Shown here one piece after another: positions 1 to 8,529 of a stretch of 64,000 nt of DNA (position 1 is the first letter of the stretch; the number at the start of each line of letters is the position of its first letter). Below the pieces are notes generated by a model. That model searched no databases and was not told the origin of the DNA. It saw only the letters and a list, made by a program, of their open reading frames with translations. Both the position numbers and the translations under genes were made by a program. Origin of the DNA: Pseudomonas sp. S30. Lineage in GTDB: Bacteria > Pseudomonadota > Gammaproteobacteria > Pseudomonadales > Pseudomonadaceae. The stretch is taken from positions 434,001-498,000 of the forward strand of contig NZ_JACVTO010000001.1 in NCBI RefSeq assembly GCF_016518545.1, in the 5' to 3' direction.

Positions 1-366
1 GATGCCTTGAGCAAAGGCTACACCGATTGGGGAACCTGGCTGATTGGTGACGTAGTTGGCAACTATGTCTTGTTCAACAGCAACGAAAACGTTCACTCCG
101 TTCAGCTTAAAACTGCTCTGTCGCAGGCCTTCACCGTGGGTGCGCTTCATCATCAGTTCAGCTTGGACAAGAAGAACTATCAAGGTATTCCTGTTTCTGA
201 CAAACTTTTTGCTGACGAATCCACTGTCTACTTGCAGTGGACACCGGACGCTCATTGGTTTGTGGTGGCTGCTTATAACTTCGCCACCCCAAAGGCTGCA
301 GCGAAGCAGGCATTGGGCAATGATGACTTCGACTCCTTTGAACTGTATGCAGCATTCAAATATTGA
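1..366 (+). CDS. C-terminal end of an outer-membrane beta-barrel porin (partial)
   Basis: This is the last ~121 codons of a gene that enters the window already open; the frame is open from base 1, so the true start lies to the left. The protein alternates polar and hydrophobic residues in short strands and ends in FELYAAFKY, with a terminal aromatic residue as expected for the last strand of a beta-barrel recognised by the BAM machinery. The style resembles OprD-like or alginate-export-type porins, but too little is present to name the family. Its stop is 38 bp before the MFS transporter start, so the two may form an outer/inner membrane transport pair. The barrel call is fairly sure; the substrate is unknown. 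Confidence 0.6.
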   Translation, partial: DALSKGYTDWGTWLIGDVVGNYVLFNSNENVHSVQLKTALSQAFTVGALHHQFSLDKKNYQGIPVSDKLFADESTVYLQWTPDAHWFVVAAYNFATPKAAAKQALGNDDFDSFELYAAFKY

Positions 367-404
367 GCTTTTTGGCAAGTAGCCTGCGTCAGGAGCAAAC
401 ACAC

Positions 405-1634
405 ATGAAACAGATGCATCTAAGTTCTATTGGAAGTCGACACTCGCCCACGATTGCTACCAAAACGGTCCTCCTTCTATCTGGCAGTATGACGATCATG
501 GGTTCAGTCATGGTAGCGCCCGTCATTCCTCAAATTATTGCGCATTTTTCGGGCAATGAAGGTGCTGCATTGCTGGTTCAACTTGCCATCACCGGCCCTG
601 CGCTGGCGATAAGTGTGTTCTCCCCCTTGGCCGGGATGCTGGCAGATGTGGTCGGTCGAAAGCGATTGCTGGTTCTGGCTACATTTTTTTATGCCTTCTT
701 AGGCGCAGCACCGACCCTCATCCAGCATCTGCCCTGGTTGGTCGCCACTCGTGTTTTATTCGGCGTTGCCGAAGCGGTTGTCATGACTTGTGTCATGACG
801 TTGATTGGAGAGTACTGGCAAGGCTCACAGCGCCTGGGCGTGATTAATCTTCAGGTCATCACCATCGGGTTGATCGGAACAGCACTTTACCTTCTCGGTG
901 GATGGGTCGGTGAAGACGAGTGGCGGAACCCCTTTTTGCTATACCTTGTGCCGATCCTGCTCATTCCACTGATGAAGCGCTTTCTATTCGAGCCAGAACG
1001 CCCTTATACCGGGAAGCATCCGAGCAGCCAGGTGCAGCACGCCCTCAAGTGGAAGCCGCTTCTCAGTGGATACTCTGCGATTTTCTTCGGCATGATCCTT
1101 GCTTTCGTAGTTCCTATCCAGTCACCCTTTCTACTCATGAGCCTGGGCATTCATTCAACACTAGACTTCGCCGCCTTATCAGCCTGGAGTCTTTTCATCA
1201 GCCTGGCCGGTTCGTTGATATGGCCCTACATGCTCCGCCATCTGGGTGTCGCCGTCACTCACGGGGTGACGTTCATCCTGTTCAGTGGCGCGATCTGGTT
1301 GATGTGTCGAGCTGACAGCTATCAGGCAATGCTGGTTGCCGTCACGCTCCATGGGGTGGCGTGCGGTATCTTCCCGCCAAATGCAATGGCGCCGGTCATG
1401 GCTTCCCTCACCGATCAAACACGCGCAAAAGGGATGGGCTGTTTTACCAGCTTGCTCTACTTTGGCCAATTCCTGAGCCCTGTATTGGTTGCCATACTCG
1501 TAAGATTAAACACGGATTTACGCGCTGGTTTGAACGCATTAGCGATTATCTCCGTTTTTTACGCAGCGGCGTGGATCGCAGCTGCAGTCATGGCGCGGTT
1601 CAGCAGTAGCATCCATCAACAGCTCGGTCTTTGA
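405..1634 (+). CDS. MFS transporter, 12-TM drug or metabolite permease
   Basis: The ~409-residue protein has about 12 hydrophobic segments and the MFS loop 2-3 signature in the form GMLADVVGRKR, so it is an inner-membrane secondary transporter. The N-terminal helix (GSMTIMGSVMVAPVIPQI) resembles DHA1-type exporters. I chose ATG 405 because AGGAG at 391-395 sits nine bases upstream; an in-frame TTG at 363 overlaps the porin stop and has no such site. The tight spacing to the upstream porin fragment suggests co-transcription. The substrate cannot be read from sequence; nearby catabolic genes suggest a small organic molecule. Confidence 0.8.
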   Translation: MKQMHLSSIGSRHSPTIATKTVLLLSGSMTIMGSVMVAPVIPQIIAHFSGNEGAALLVQLAITGPALAISVFSPLAGMLADVVGRKRLLVLATFFYAFLGAAPTLIQHLPWLVATRVLFGVAEAVVMTCVMTLIGEYWQGSQRLGVINLQVITIGLIGTALYLLGGWVGEDEWRNPFLLYLVPILLIPLMKRFLFEPERPYTGKHPSSQVQHALKWKPLLSGYSAIFFGMILAFVVPIQSPFLLMSLGIHSTLDFAALSAWSLFISLAGSLIWPYMLRHLGVAVTHGVTFILFSGAIWLMCRADSYQAMLVAVTLHGVACGIFPPNAMAPVMASLTDQTRAKGMGCFTSLLYFGQFLSPVLVAILVRLNTDLRAGLNALAIISVFYAAAWIAAAVMARFSSSIHQQLGL

Positions 1635-2368
1635 CACCAGTAGCGGTCAGCTAGCGCTGACCGCCCTTATTCTGAGCAACAATTGGTTATGCGTTTTTCC
1701 GAGAAGCATCGCGAGCATGTGGTACTAATTGCTGGTGAGTTGAATGACCTCGTTTGAGTATTTTCCGTATTCTTTCTCGAATTGCGCGCATGAATGTTGA
1801 TGGCATCGTCAATTGCAGCCGAGCGCCACGAAGCACGTAACCCAACCATATTCACCGTTACGATACCAAGTCACTTACAGGAGCGGCTTCAGGGAGGCAT
1901 CAGCCATCTTGAGGAAAAGCCTCCATCAAGCTGATACTGGAGTTACTGCTTGGGAGGCGAAAAATGCAACCAAGATTCGTTCTTTTTCCGGCTGTACCAT
2001 CTCGCACGGAGTCATTTCGGTCAGGTATTCTTTAATATGCTCGAACCGTCTCTGAGGGTCTCGACATCTACGACAATCAAGAGAAAACACGGCTCAATAG
2101 AGGCGTTCCGACTCGCGATCTGGGCACGGTCATTTGCGAGAGATGAACGCTGAGGCCGTTAACCCCGACGCGCCATTCCTGTGCGAGGATGTGAGTGAAC
2201 CGGTATACTTGCAAGCCAGCCCAGAATAGTTGCCATATTGCGCACACTGGATGCTGATACTTTGAGATGCCCCAGGCAGGCAAAAAACGGGTAGGCTACA
2301 TCCATCCGCTTCAGGCAGTGACCACGAAGAGAGATTGCTTCATTCTCTGCCATTATTCAGGAGATGAG
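1635..2368 (+). other. 734-bp stretch without a recognisable intact gene
   Basis: Only short ORFs occur. In two plus-strand frames around 2037-2229 there are coding-like stretches separated by stops (one contains EGLDIYDNQEKTRLNRG; the next begins at ATG 2143 with MNAEAVNPDAP), which may be remnants of a decayed gene, but I do not recognise the family. The last ~100 bp should hold the promoter of the downstream LysR gene. Confidence 0.35.
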
Positions 2369-3259
2369 ATGGCCCTCCCCCCTTTACACGCCTTCAAGGT
2401 ATTTGAAAGCGTTGCACGTCTAGGTAGCCTGTCGAGCGCGGCAGTCGAACTGCATGTCACGACTGGTGCTGTTAGCCAGCAGCTCAAAGCCTTGCAGGCC
2501 ACTTTGGACGTCGAGCTGTTCTCAAAGCATGGTCGACAACTTGTTCTCACACCTAGTGGTCGTCGGCTACAAGAAAGGGTGGCCAAAGCGATGAACGAGA
2601 TTGCGGAAGCGGTAGGCGAACTTCGTGGTACTCACGCCCACCGAGAGGTCATTGAGATTACCTTGTCCACTCCCCCATTCGAAGGCACCGAGTGGTTAGT
2701 ATCGCCATTGTTACGGTTCATGGCCGAATCCGACTCGGTGAAAGTCACTGTGGTAACGGCGCCCAAAATGGCGCAGGTAGATTGGAAACGTGCGGACATG
2801 GCAGTGGTTTACGGAGCACCACCTTGGCCTGGTTATTGGTGGCGACTTCTACATGGGATTGACATTATACCCGTATGCAGCCCTTCGTTCCTTGAAGGGC
2901 CACTCGCTATACATAGTGCGGAAGACCTAGCCAAACACCGTTTACTCCATGAGGACGATGGGAGCCTATGGAAGAGGTGGCTGGCTGAAGCAGGCCTTAA
3001 CAGGACTTGTTTCGAAGACGTTCACTTCGAAGATTTCGGACTGGTTCTACAGGCAGCCCGTGATGGTTTCGGTGTCGCGCTCAGCGACGAGGTAATATCC
3101 GCTCGCGACCTTAGAGAAGGGAAGTTGGTCTGTCCTCTACCCAACTCAGTACCAGCTACATTGAACTATTACATTGTCTGCACTGAGAACATGCGAGAAC
3201 GCCCGGAGATCAGAGCGTTCATCGAGAGCTTGCTGAAGATTGTGGATAAATCGGTTTAG
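2369..3259 (+). CDS. LysR-family transcriptional regulator, GcvA-like
   Basis: This 296-residue protein has the LysR layout: an N-terminal winged helix-turn-helix (residues ~1-65, with LHAFKVFESVARLGSLSSAA and a recognition helix ending SQQLKALQ) followed by a periplasmic-binding-like effector domain. The LPPLHAFKVFE opening and the SPSF motif are typical of the GcvA subgroup. ATG 2369 is preceded by CAGGAGA, which decides the start over an upstream in-frame codon at 2267. Its stop overlaps the stop of the convergent hydrolase gene by four bases. The target is unknown; the adjacent hydrolase, SDR or MFS genes are the obvious candidates. Confidence 0.85.
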   Translation: MALPPLHAFKVFESVARLGSLSSAAVELHVTTGAVSQQLKALQATLDVELFSKHGRQLVLTPSGRRLQERVAKAMNEIAEAVGELRGTHAHREVIEITLSTPPFEGTEWLVSPLLRFMAESDSVKVTVVTAPKMAQVDWKRADMAVVYGAPPWPGYWWRLLHGIDIIPVCSPSFLEGPLAIHSAEDLAKHRLLHEDDGSLWKRWLAEAGLNRTCFEDVHFEDFGLVLQAARDGFGVALSDEVISARDLREGKLVCPLPNSVPATLNYYIVCTENMRERPEIRAFIESLLKIVDKSV

Positions 3260-4164
3260 TAGCCGTATCCACGACCGTCAGAGAACTGAATATCAGTCAA
3301 AATACTGATGTTATCCTCTACTTTGTATACCTTTGAGCTTTTAATCAACTCTGGATCACTGAAGTCCTGACTTTTACTGCTGCCCGCCTGTATTTCAATC
3401 ATTTTATTCCGTATCGCAACTACAGACTCGTAGGTCATCGCTGGAACTTTTGTTGGATTTTCATCAGCATGCGCACCATAGATTGCGGTTTTCGGGTTGA
3501 TGATCTCAAGAGTAGCGTTAAGCGACGAAACATAGTCCTTCACATTTCCAGCCAAAAGCCAAGAAGGATAAAGGTGGTCACCCGACAGGAGAACATTGTG
3601 AGCTTCGTCGAAAAGCGCCACCTCATCTTGCGTATGGCCAGGAACGCTTATCAAACGGACTTTAAGCCCCCCAAGATCTATGTTTTCATTTGGCTTAATC
3701 AGGCGAGACACTTTAAACGGGGGAACCGTCATATGATCAATGTTACCCAGATAAACTGGCTCTGGGACGTGATACAGGCCATCCCGCTGCTTGAATTTTC
3801 GGGTAAATGGAGTATCTACTAGGTAAATAATCTGAAAGTTATGAAGCCCGCCAAGGTGATCAAAATGCAAATGAGAAGGCAACACCGCAAGAGGCTTGTT
3901 AGTGATTCGCTTTGCCACTTCCGTGATATTTTCTTGCTGATTGGCACCCGCATCAAACATCAGGGCCTGCTTATCCCCCACTAATAAATATGAATAATTT
4001 TTTTGGTAATAGTTGGGTTCACCAATGGCATAAAGATAATCTGATAGCTTGTGCACAACAAACGCAGGCGCGCTTGGCTTTGTAACACCTTCAGCCTGAA
4101 CGCCTCCAGATGTAGCGGAGATAAAAATCGATGTCAAGGCCAGTATTTTCGATAGCTTGTGCAC
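3256..4164 (-). CDS. Exported metallo-beta-lactamase-fold hydrolase
   Basis: The protein contains the HxHxDH metal motif as HLHFDHLGG, a downstream PGHT, a SGDH and a late GAH, which together supply the binuclear zinc site of the MBL superfamily. With the GTG at 4164 the protein starts VHKLSKILALTSIFISATSG and ends the leader at VQA, a credible Sec signal peptide, so the enzyme is probably periplasmic. GAGG lies 11 bases before this GTG. An ATG at 4269 would add 35 residues that do not look like a leader. The gene is AT-rich relative to its neighbours. The substrate (lactone, beta-lactam or other ester) cannot be assigned. Confidence 0.75.
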   Translation of the reverse strand: MHKLSKILALTSIFISATSGGVQAEGVTKPSAPAFVVHKLSDYLYAIGEPNYYQKNYSYLLVGDKQALMFDAGANQQENITEVAKRITNKPLAVLPSHLHFDHLGGLHNFQIIYLVDTPFTRKFKQRDGLYHVPEPVYLGNIDHMTVPPFKVSRLIKPNENIDLGGLKVRLISVPGHTQDEVALFDEAHNVLLSGDHLYPSWLLAGNVKDYVSSLNATLEIINPKTAIYGAHADENPTKVPAMTYESVVAIRNKMIEIQAGSSKSQDFSDPELIKSSKVYKVEDNISILTDIQFSDGRGYGY

Positions 4165-4376
4165 GAGACAATTATCCTCAAAATTATTGTTAAACAAGGG
4201 GGCCGGCGTACCAAGCATATCAAGCCTTCCCGACCAGGAAACATCAATGCATATTTTCTGAAATATCATAGTTTAAAAAAACTGAACAAAATCTATTCAT
4301 GGGCTGCGGTCAAGAAGTGACTAATTTTTTCTGGGAAAAACCGTAACGCGATTGCCACTACTAATAATATTCAGCG

Positions 4377-5210
4377 GTGCAATGGATATTATCCACAGGT
4401 AAGCCACCCGGTAGAGTCATTGATAGAACCGACCCACATCGGAATCACTATACCACTGAGTTCTCCGGGCAGGTAGCCCTTGCCACAGGAGCTGCATCAG
4501 GCATGGGGCTGGCAACAGCTCGTGCTTTTGACGAAGCAAGAGCTTCGGCTGCTCTGGCTGATATTAATGACATTGCCCTCGAATCAGTGATTCAGCAATT
4601 GACGGATGCCGGTTACCGAGTGATTGGTGCGCCTGGTGATATATCGGACGAGGCATATGTCAAATCGATGGTTGAGAAAACCGTCGCATCCTTTGGAAGA
4701 TTAGACATGGCATTCAACAACGCAGGCATCCAAAGTCCCGCCGTCGAAACTGCCGATGTCACAAGTGAGGTATTCGACCGAATAAACGCCATCAACCTTC
4801 GTGGTGTATGGCTTTGCATGAAGTACCAGCTAGCTGAGATGCGAAAGCAGGGCTCCGGAGCTATCGTCAACAACTCCTCACTTGGCGGCCTGGTCGGAGT
4901 ACCAGGCCGAGCTGCTTATCATGCCGCCAAGCATGGCCTATTGGGCATGACCAAGAGCGCGGCACTTGAATATGCTGCCCAAGGCATTCGCATCAACGCA
5001 ATATGCCCAGGAATCATCGAGACACCGATGGTCACTGATATGCTCAAGGGTGAAACGGAAATAATGAACGACATGATGAAGGATGTACCTATCCGACGTC
5101 TGGGCACAGCTAAAGAAATCGCTGATGCTGTGCTCTGGCTTTGTAGCACTGCCTCAACCTTCATCGTTGGAGTCGCTTTGCCTATTGATGGCGGCTACAT
5201 CGCACGCTGA
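4377..5210 (+). CDS. Short-chain dehydrogenase/reductase (SDR)
   Basis: This is a classical SDR of ~250 residues plus an odd N-terminal extension. Visible motifs are the cofactor-binding TGAASGMG, the NNAG motif, the catalytic Ser in NNSSLGG, and YxxxK as YHAAK; the end VGVALPIDGGYIAR is the usual C-terminus. It should use NAD(P)H to oxidise an alcohol or reduce a ketone in the cytoplasm. The start is uncertain: no Shine-Dalgarno or ATG stands close before the first beta strand, and the only in-frame start is GTG 4377. Two normally conserved positions differ (VTG to ATG in the first strand, and EAGA to EARA), so the N-terminus may be decaying. Confidence 0.7.
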   Translation: MQWILSTGKPPGRVIDRTDPHRNHYTTEFSGQVALATGAASGMGLATARAFDEARASAALADINDIALESVIQQLTDAGYRVIGAPGDISDEAYVKSMVEKTVASFGRLDMAFNNAGIQSPAVETADVTSEVFDRINAINLRGVWLCMKYQLAEMRKQGSGAIVNNSSLGGLVGVPGRAAYHAAKHGLLGMTKSAALEYAAQGIRINAICPGIIETPMVTDMLKGETEIMNDMMKDVPIRRLGTAKEIADAVLWLCSTASTFIVGVALPIDGGYIAR

Positions 5211-5604
5211 GCAAGCGAGATTGATTCGGGCGCCCATCGCGGGGTTTGCACCGTGTCGATCTAACCAGCCGGGTGCTCAGCGTTACGTTGACGAACGAGG
5301 CACCCGGTCTGACTCGCATAGCTATGGAGCTGCGTGGAGACGATTACATGATTGTGCATCCCGTTCAGGCGCCTGCGACTGCCTACCCAGCTACCAAGAC
5401 TAGCCGGCCTAACATGGGAGTGCAAAAAATTTCTAGCCCACACCACTCAATAGAAAAAACTTTCTAAAAAATCCTGATAGTCATTTGAATTAAGCAAAGC
5501 ACCAACACTTCATTCATCATATATTTTTCTCGAAGCAACATACTCCAGCATCGAGATTAATCGGGCGCTGGCTTAAATAAAAACTCTTCAGGGCTTATAC
5601 CGTT
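5211..5604 (+). other. 394-bp intergenic stretch
   Basis: A 73-codon ORF (5246-5467) is present but I recognise no family and it has no convincing start. The second half is AT-rich and probably holds the promoter of the isochorismatase-like gene. Confidence 0.3.
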
Positions 5605-6225
5605 ATGATTAAAAAGTTTGGCAAAGAAACCGCTTACCTGCTCATTGATGTACAAAAGGGCGTAAATGACTTGAGCCATTGGGGCGGGCCAACAGGCCGT
5701 CGCAACAACCCAGACGCCGAACCAAATATGGCCGCTGTGTTGGCAGAATGGCGTCGAGCGGGCCTGACTGTTATCTATACCCAACATGACTCTCGCCAGA
5801 AAGTATCGCCACTGAAGATCAGTCAGCCAGGTGGCGCATTCATGGATGAATTGCTCCCAAATCCTGGCGAGCTGATCATCTGGAAGGACGTGAACAGCTC
5901 CTTCATCGGTACTACACTGGAGCTAGAGTTGCGCCGTCGTGGTATTACTCGGTTGGTCATCACTGGTTTCTTCACCAACTACTGCGTTGAAACAACCGTT
6001 CGCATGGCCGGTAATATGGGCTATGATACTTACCTGATGCACGACGGCTGCGCCACTACCAACCAAATTGGTATCGACGGAGTCGACCATGACCCTGAGA
6101 CCATTCATAGTCTCTCCATAACCAGCATGAACGGTGAGTTCTGCACGACTCTGGATCACAACCAGGTGCTGGGCCTGTTGGAAGTGGATAACGCCAATCT
6201 CAATCGCATCCAACGCAACGAATAA
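5605..6225 (+). CDS. Isochorismatase-like cysteine hydrolase
   Basis: The 206-residue protein has the catalytic triad of the family: Asp15 (LLIDVQKGV), Lys94 (IIWKDVNSSF) and Cys127 (TNYCVETTVRMA), with the conserved cis-peptide context before the cysteine. Members hydrolyse amides or ureides (nicotinamide, N-carbamoylsarcosine, biuret, N-carbamoyl amino acids) or isochorismate; the TNYCVETT form fits the amidohydrolase branch. The neighbours, an Lrp/AsnC regulator and an amino-acid permease, suggest release of an amino acid or ammonia from an amide. ATG 5605 is chosen although only a weak CAGGGC precedes it. Confidence 0.8.
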   Translation: MIKKFGKETAYLLIDVQKGVNDLSHWGGPTGRRNNPDAEPNMAAVLAEWRRAGLTVIYTQHDSRQKVSPLKISQPGGAFMDELLPNPGELIIWKDVNSSFIGTTLELELRRRGITRLVITGFFTNYCVETTVRMAGNMGYDTYLMHDGCATTNQIGIDGVDHDPETIHSLSITSMNGEFCTTLDHNQVLGLLEVDNANLNRIQRNE

Positions 6226-6259
6226 CTTACATCCTAGTAGGCGCAGGTGACGAAAGCAC

Positions 6260-6736
6260 CTACTGATCAGGGATAGGCAAACGGTGAGTGTCTTTGATTT
6301 CTCTCAACGCCAAGCTGGAATGGATAGATGATATTCCAGGCTGTGTTCGGAGAACCTTTTCAACGAACTCACCGTATGCATCCAGATCCGCAGCTACAAT
6401 CTGCAAAATATAATCAGCATCACCAGTTACTTTATGACACGACAATACGTAGGGGTTATCTCGCATTACCTCTTCGAAATCATCAGCAGCTTTATCCGTG
6501 TGCATGTTAAAGCTGATCTGAACAAACGCCGTTAAATTCAGCCCAATCGCCCTTCGACTGATAGTCGCCTCATACCCCGTTATTACCCTCTCATCTTCCA
6601 GTCGCTTTCTTCGCCTCCAGGTAGGCGTTGTACTAAGCGATAGCTTTTCGCCAACAGCGATGCTGGACATTGTCCCATCGGCTTGCAGCAGGCGAAGCAT
6701 TGAACGATCAACGTTATCGAGGGTGATCCTACTCAT
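6260..6736 (-). CDS. Lrp/AsnC-family transcriptional regulator
   Basis: The ~158-residue protein has an N-terminal helix-turn-helix (LDNVDRSMLRLLQADGTMSS, then a recognition helix with LSLSTTPTWRRRKRLE) and a C-terminal RAM ligand-binding domain (CHKVTGDADYILQIVAADLDAY), the standard Lrp layout. Such proteins are octameric or hexadecameric amino-acid-sensing regulators. Residue 6 of the longest frame (ATG 6736, MSRITLDNVD) is taken as start because it matches family N-termini. It is divergent from the CycA-like permease at 7075 and convergent with the isochorismatase-like gene, so it probably controls both. Confidence 0.85.
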   Translation of the reverse strand: MSRITLDNVDRSMLRLLQADGTMSSIAVGEKLSLSTTPTWRRRKRLEDERVITGYEATISRRAIGLNLTAFVQISFNMHTDKAADDFEEVMRDNPYVLSCHKVTGDADYILQIVAADLDAYGEFVEKVLRTQPGISSIHSSLALREIKDTHRLPIPDQ

Positions 6737-7074
6737 TTCTGAAGCCCACACCGCAGTAATTTTTCACCTGACGACCTTATTGCGCAAAAAATAATTCGTC
6801 AAGCAAAACCACCTCTAGGATCCGGTTGATCAGACGCAAGCGCGCCAAAGCTGTCATACTTTCGCGCAAAATAATTCCTGATTACACACAAACACCAGAA
6901 AACATTTGCTCAAATGCTCATGGCCTGCCCTAAGTTAGCAAAGTATTTCCAGCTCACTTGAGCGAGCATTACATCGCTGCAAGATAAAAACCAAAGAATC
7001 AGCGACCGCGATGCTCCCGCGAAGCGGCAATTGAGCCTGCCCAACAAAACTTTTCGACAAGAAAGAGGCTGAGC
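6737..7074 (+). promoter_or_regulatory. Divergent control region with two near-identical AT-rich repeats
   Basis: The 338-bp region between the Lrp-type gene and the permease holds GCGCAAAAAATAATTC at 6782-6797 and GCGCAAAATAATTC at 6864-6877, 82 bp apart, about eight helical turns. This spacing and AT-rich core fit cooperative Lrp-type binding, but that assignment is inference. AGAAAGAGG at 7060-7068 is the ribosome binding site of the permease. Confidence 0.4.
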
Positions 7075-8493
7075 ATGGAACCACATCCAATTACTCAGAA
7101 TGACACCACTCATACCGACCCTCACCTGAAGCGAGCGCTCACCAACCGACATATTCAGTTTATCTCCATCGGAGGCGCCATCGGAACAGGATTATTCATG
7201 GGTTCCGGTAAGGTAATCGCTCTGTCCGGAACATCTATTATCCTCGTGTACATTATTGTAGGCTTCTTCCTTTTTTTCATCATGCGCGCTATGGGCGAAC
7301 TGTTGTTGAGTGACCTCAGATTCAGGTCATTTGCAGACGTTGTTGCCCACTACTTGGGCCCCCGTGCAGGGTTTATGTTGAGCTGGTCATACTGGCTGAG
7401 CTGGAGCGTCGCAGTGATTGCTGATGTCATTGTGGTCGCGGGTTTCTTCCAGTTCTGGTTTCCGGATGTCCCGACCTGGGCAACGGCAAGCGTAACCATG
7501 GGGCTGCTGCTGATCCTCAATATGCTAGCGGTTAAGCTTTTTGGTGAGGTTGAGTTCTGGTTTGCGATCATCAAAATCGTGGCCATCGTGGCGATGATCA
7601 TGACCGCATTTATCTTGATAGGAATGTCCTACCAGTCCCCTGAGGGTGTCACAGCATCCCTGAACAACCTGTTCGAGAAAGGCTCGATGCTGCCTCACGG
7701 AATCAGCGGTTTCTTCGCCGGCTTCCAGATCGCCATCTTCTCCTTCGCAGGCACAGAGCTGATCGGCACCACCGCTGCCGAAGCCAAAAATCCGGAACGC
7801 AATCTCCCCAAGGCGATCAACACGATCCCGTTCCGAATCCTGATCTTCTACGTGCTGTCCCTAGCCTGCATCATCAGTGTGACGTCCTGGAGCCATGTGC
7901 CGGCAGACCGCAGCCCCTTCGTAGAGCTCTTTTTGTTTGCTGGTTTCCCAGCTGCTGCGGGGATCATCAACTTTGTCGTTCTCACCTCTGCGGCCTCTTC
8001 GGCCAATAGCGGCGTATATGCGAGCTGCAGGATGCTTTTCGGCCTGGCGCTGCGCCGCTCGGCTCCAGCATTTTTCGCCAAGCTGTCGCGTGCTGGCGTT
8101 CCGGTGATGGGGGTGGCTTTTACAGGGATAGCGATGTTCTGCGGATTGTGCCTGCTGGTGATGTTCCCGAACGTCATGGAGCTGTTCACGCTGATTTCCA
8201 CCGTCTCAGCGATTCTGAATCTGTACATTTGGATGATGATCCTGCTCGGCTATCTGGCTTACCTAAAAAAGGCACCAGAGCTTCACGAGGCGAGCATCTT
8301 CAAGATGCCTGGCGGTCGGGCTACAGTTGCTGCATGCCTGAGCTTCCTACTGTTCGGGGTGTGGGTGCTTTCTCTTCAGCCCGACACACGTATGGCGCTG
8401 TACGTGATGCCCCTGTGGTTCATCTTCCTGTTCTTCTCATACCGCTCTAAGAAAGCTGATGTCGATCCATCAGCCTATCGGGCAGTGAACTGA
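7075..8493 (+). CDS. APC-family amino acid permease, CycA-like
   Basis: The 472-residue protein has about 12 membrane segments and the AAT-family opening LTNRHIQFISIGGAIGTGLFMGSGK, which is nearly the same as in E. coli CycA (D-serine/D-alanine/glycine transporter). It should import a small neutral amino acid with protons across the inner membrane. It is closely similar to the second permease at 26234-27649, including the conserved FAGTELIGTTAAEAKNPE segment in helix 6-7. A ribosome binding site (GAAAGAGG) stands just upstream. The gene ends at a strong hairpin shared with the convergent OprD gene. Divergence from an Lrp-type regulator supports amino-acid-responsive control. Confidence 0.88.
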   Translation: MEPHPITQNDTTHTDPHLKRALTNRHIQFISIGGAIGTGLFMGSGKVIALSGTSIILVYIIVGFFLFFIMRAMGELLLSDLRFRSFADVVAHYLGPRAGFMLSWSYWLSWSVAVIADVIVVAGFFQFWFPDVPTWATASVTMGLLLILNMLAVKLFGEVEFWFAIIKIVAIVAMIMTAFILIGMSYQSPEGVTASLNNLFEKGSMLPHGISGFFAGFQIAIFSFAGTELIGTTAAEAKNPERNLPKAINTIPFRILIFYVLSLACIISVTSWSHVPADRSPFVELFLFAGFPAAAGIINFVVLTSAASSANSGVYASCRMLFGLALRRSAPAFFAKLSRAGVPVMGVAFTGIAMFCGLCLLVMFPNVMELFTLISTVSAILNLYIWMMILLGYLAYLKKAPELHEASIFKMPGGRATVAACLSFLLFGVWVLSLQPDTRMALYVMPLWFIFLFFSYRSKKADVDPSAYRAVN

Positions 8494-8496
8494 CTC

Positions 8497-8525
8497 AAGG
8501 GCCCCCTTCCGCGAAGGGGGCCTTC
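8497..8525. terminator. Hairpin between convergent permease and OprD genes
   Basis: AAGGGCCCCCTTC pairs with GAAGGGGGCCTT across a two- to three-base loop with one bulged G. It lies between two stop codons facing each other, so it can serve both strands, although U-runs are weak. Confidence 0.75.
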
Positions 8526-8529
8526 TCAT

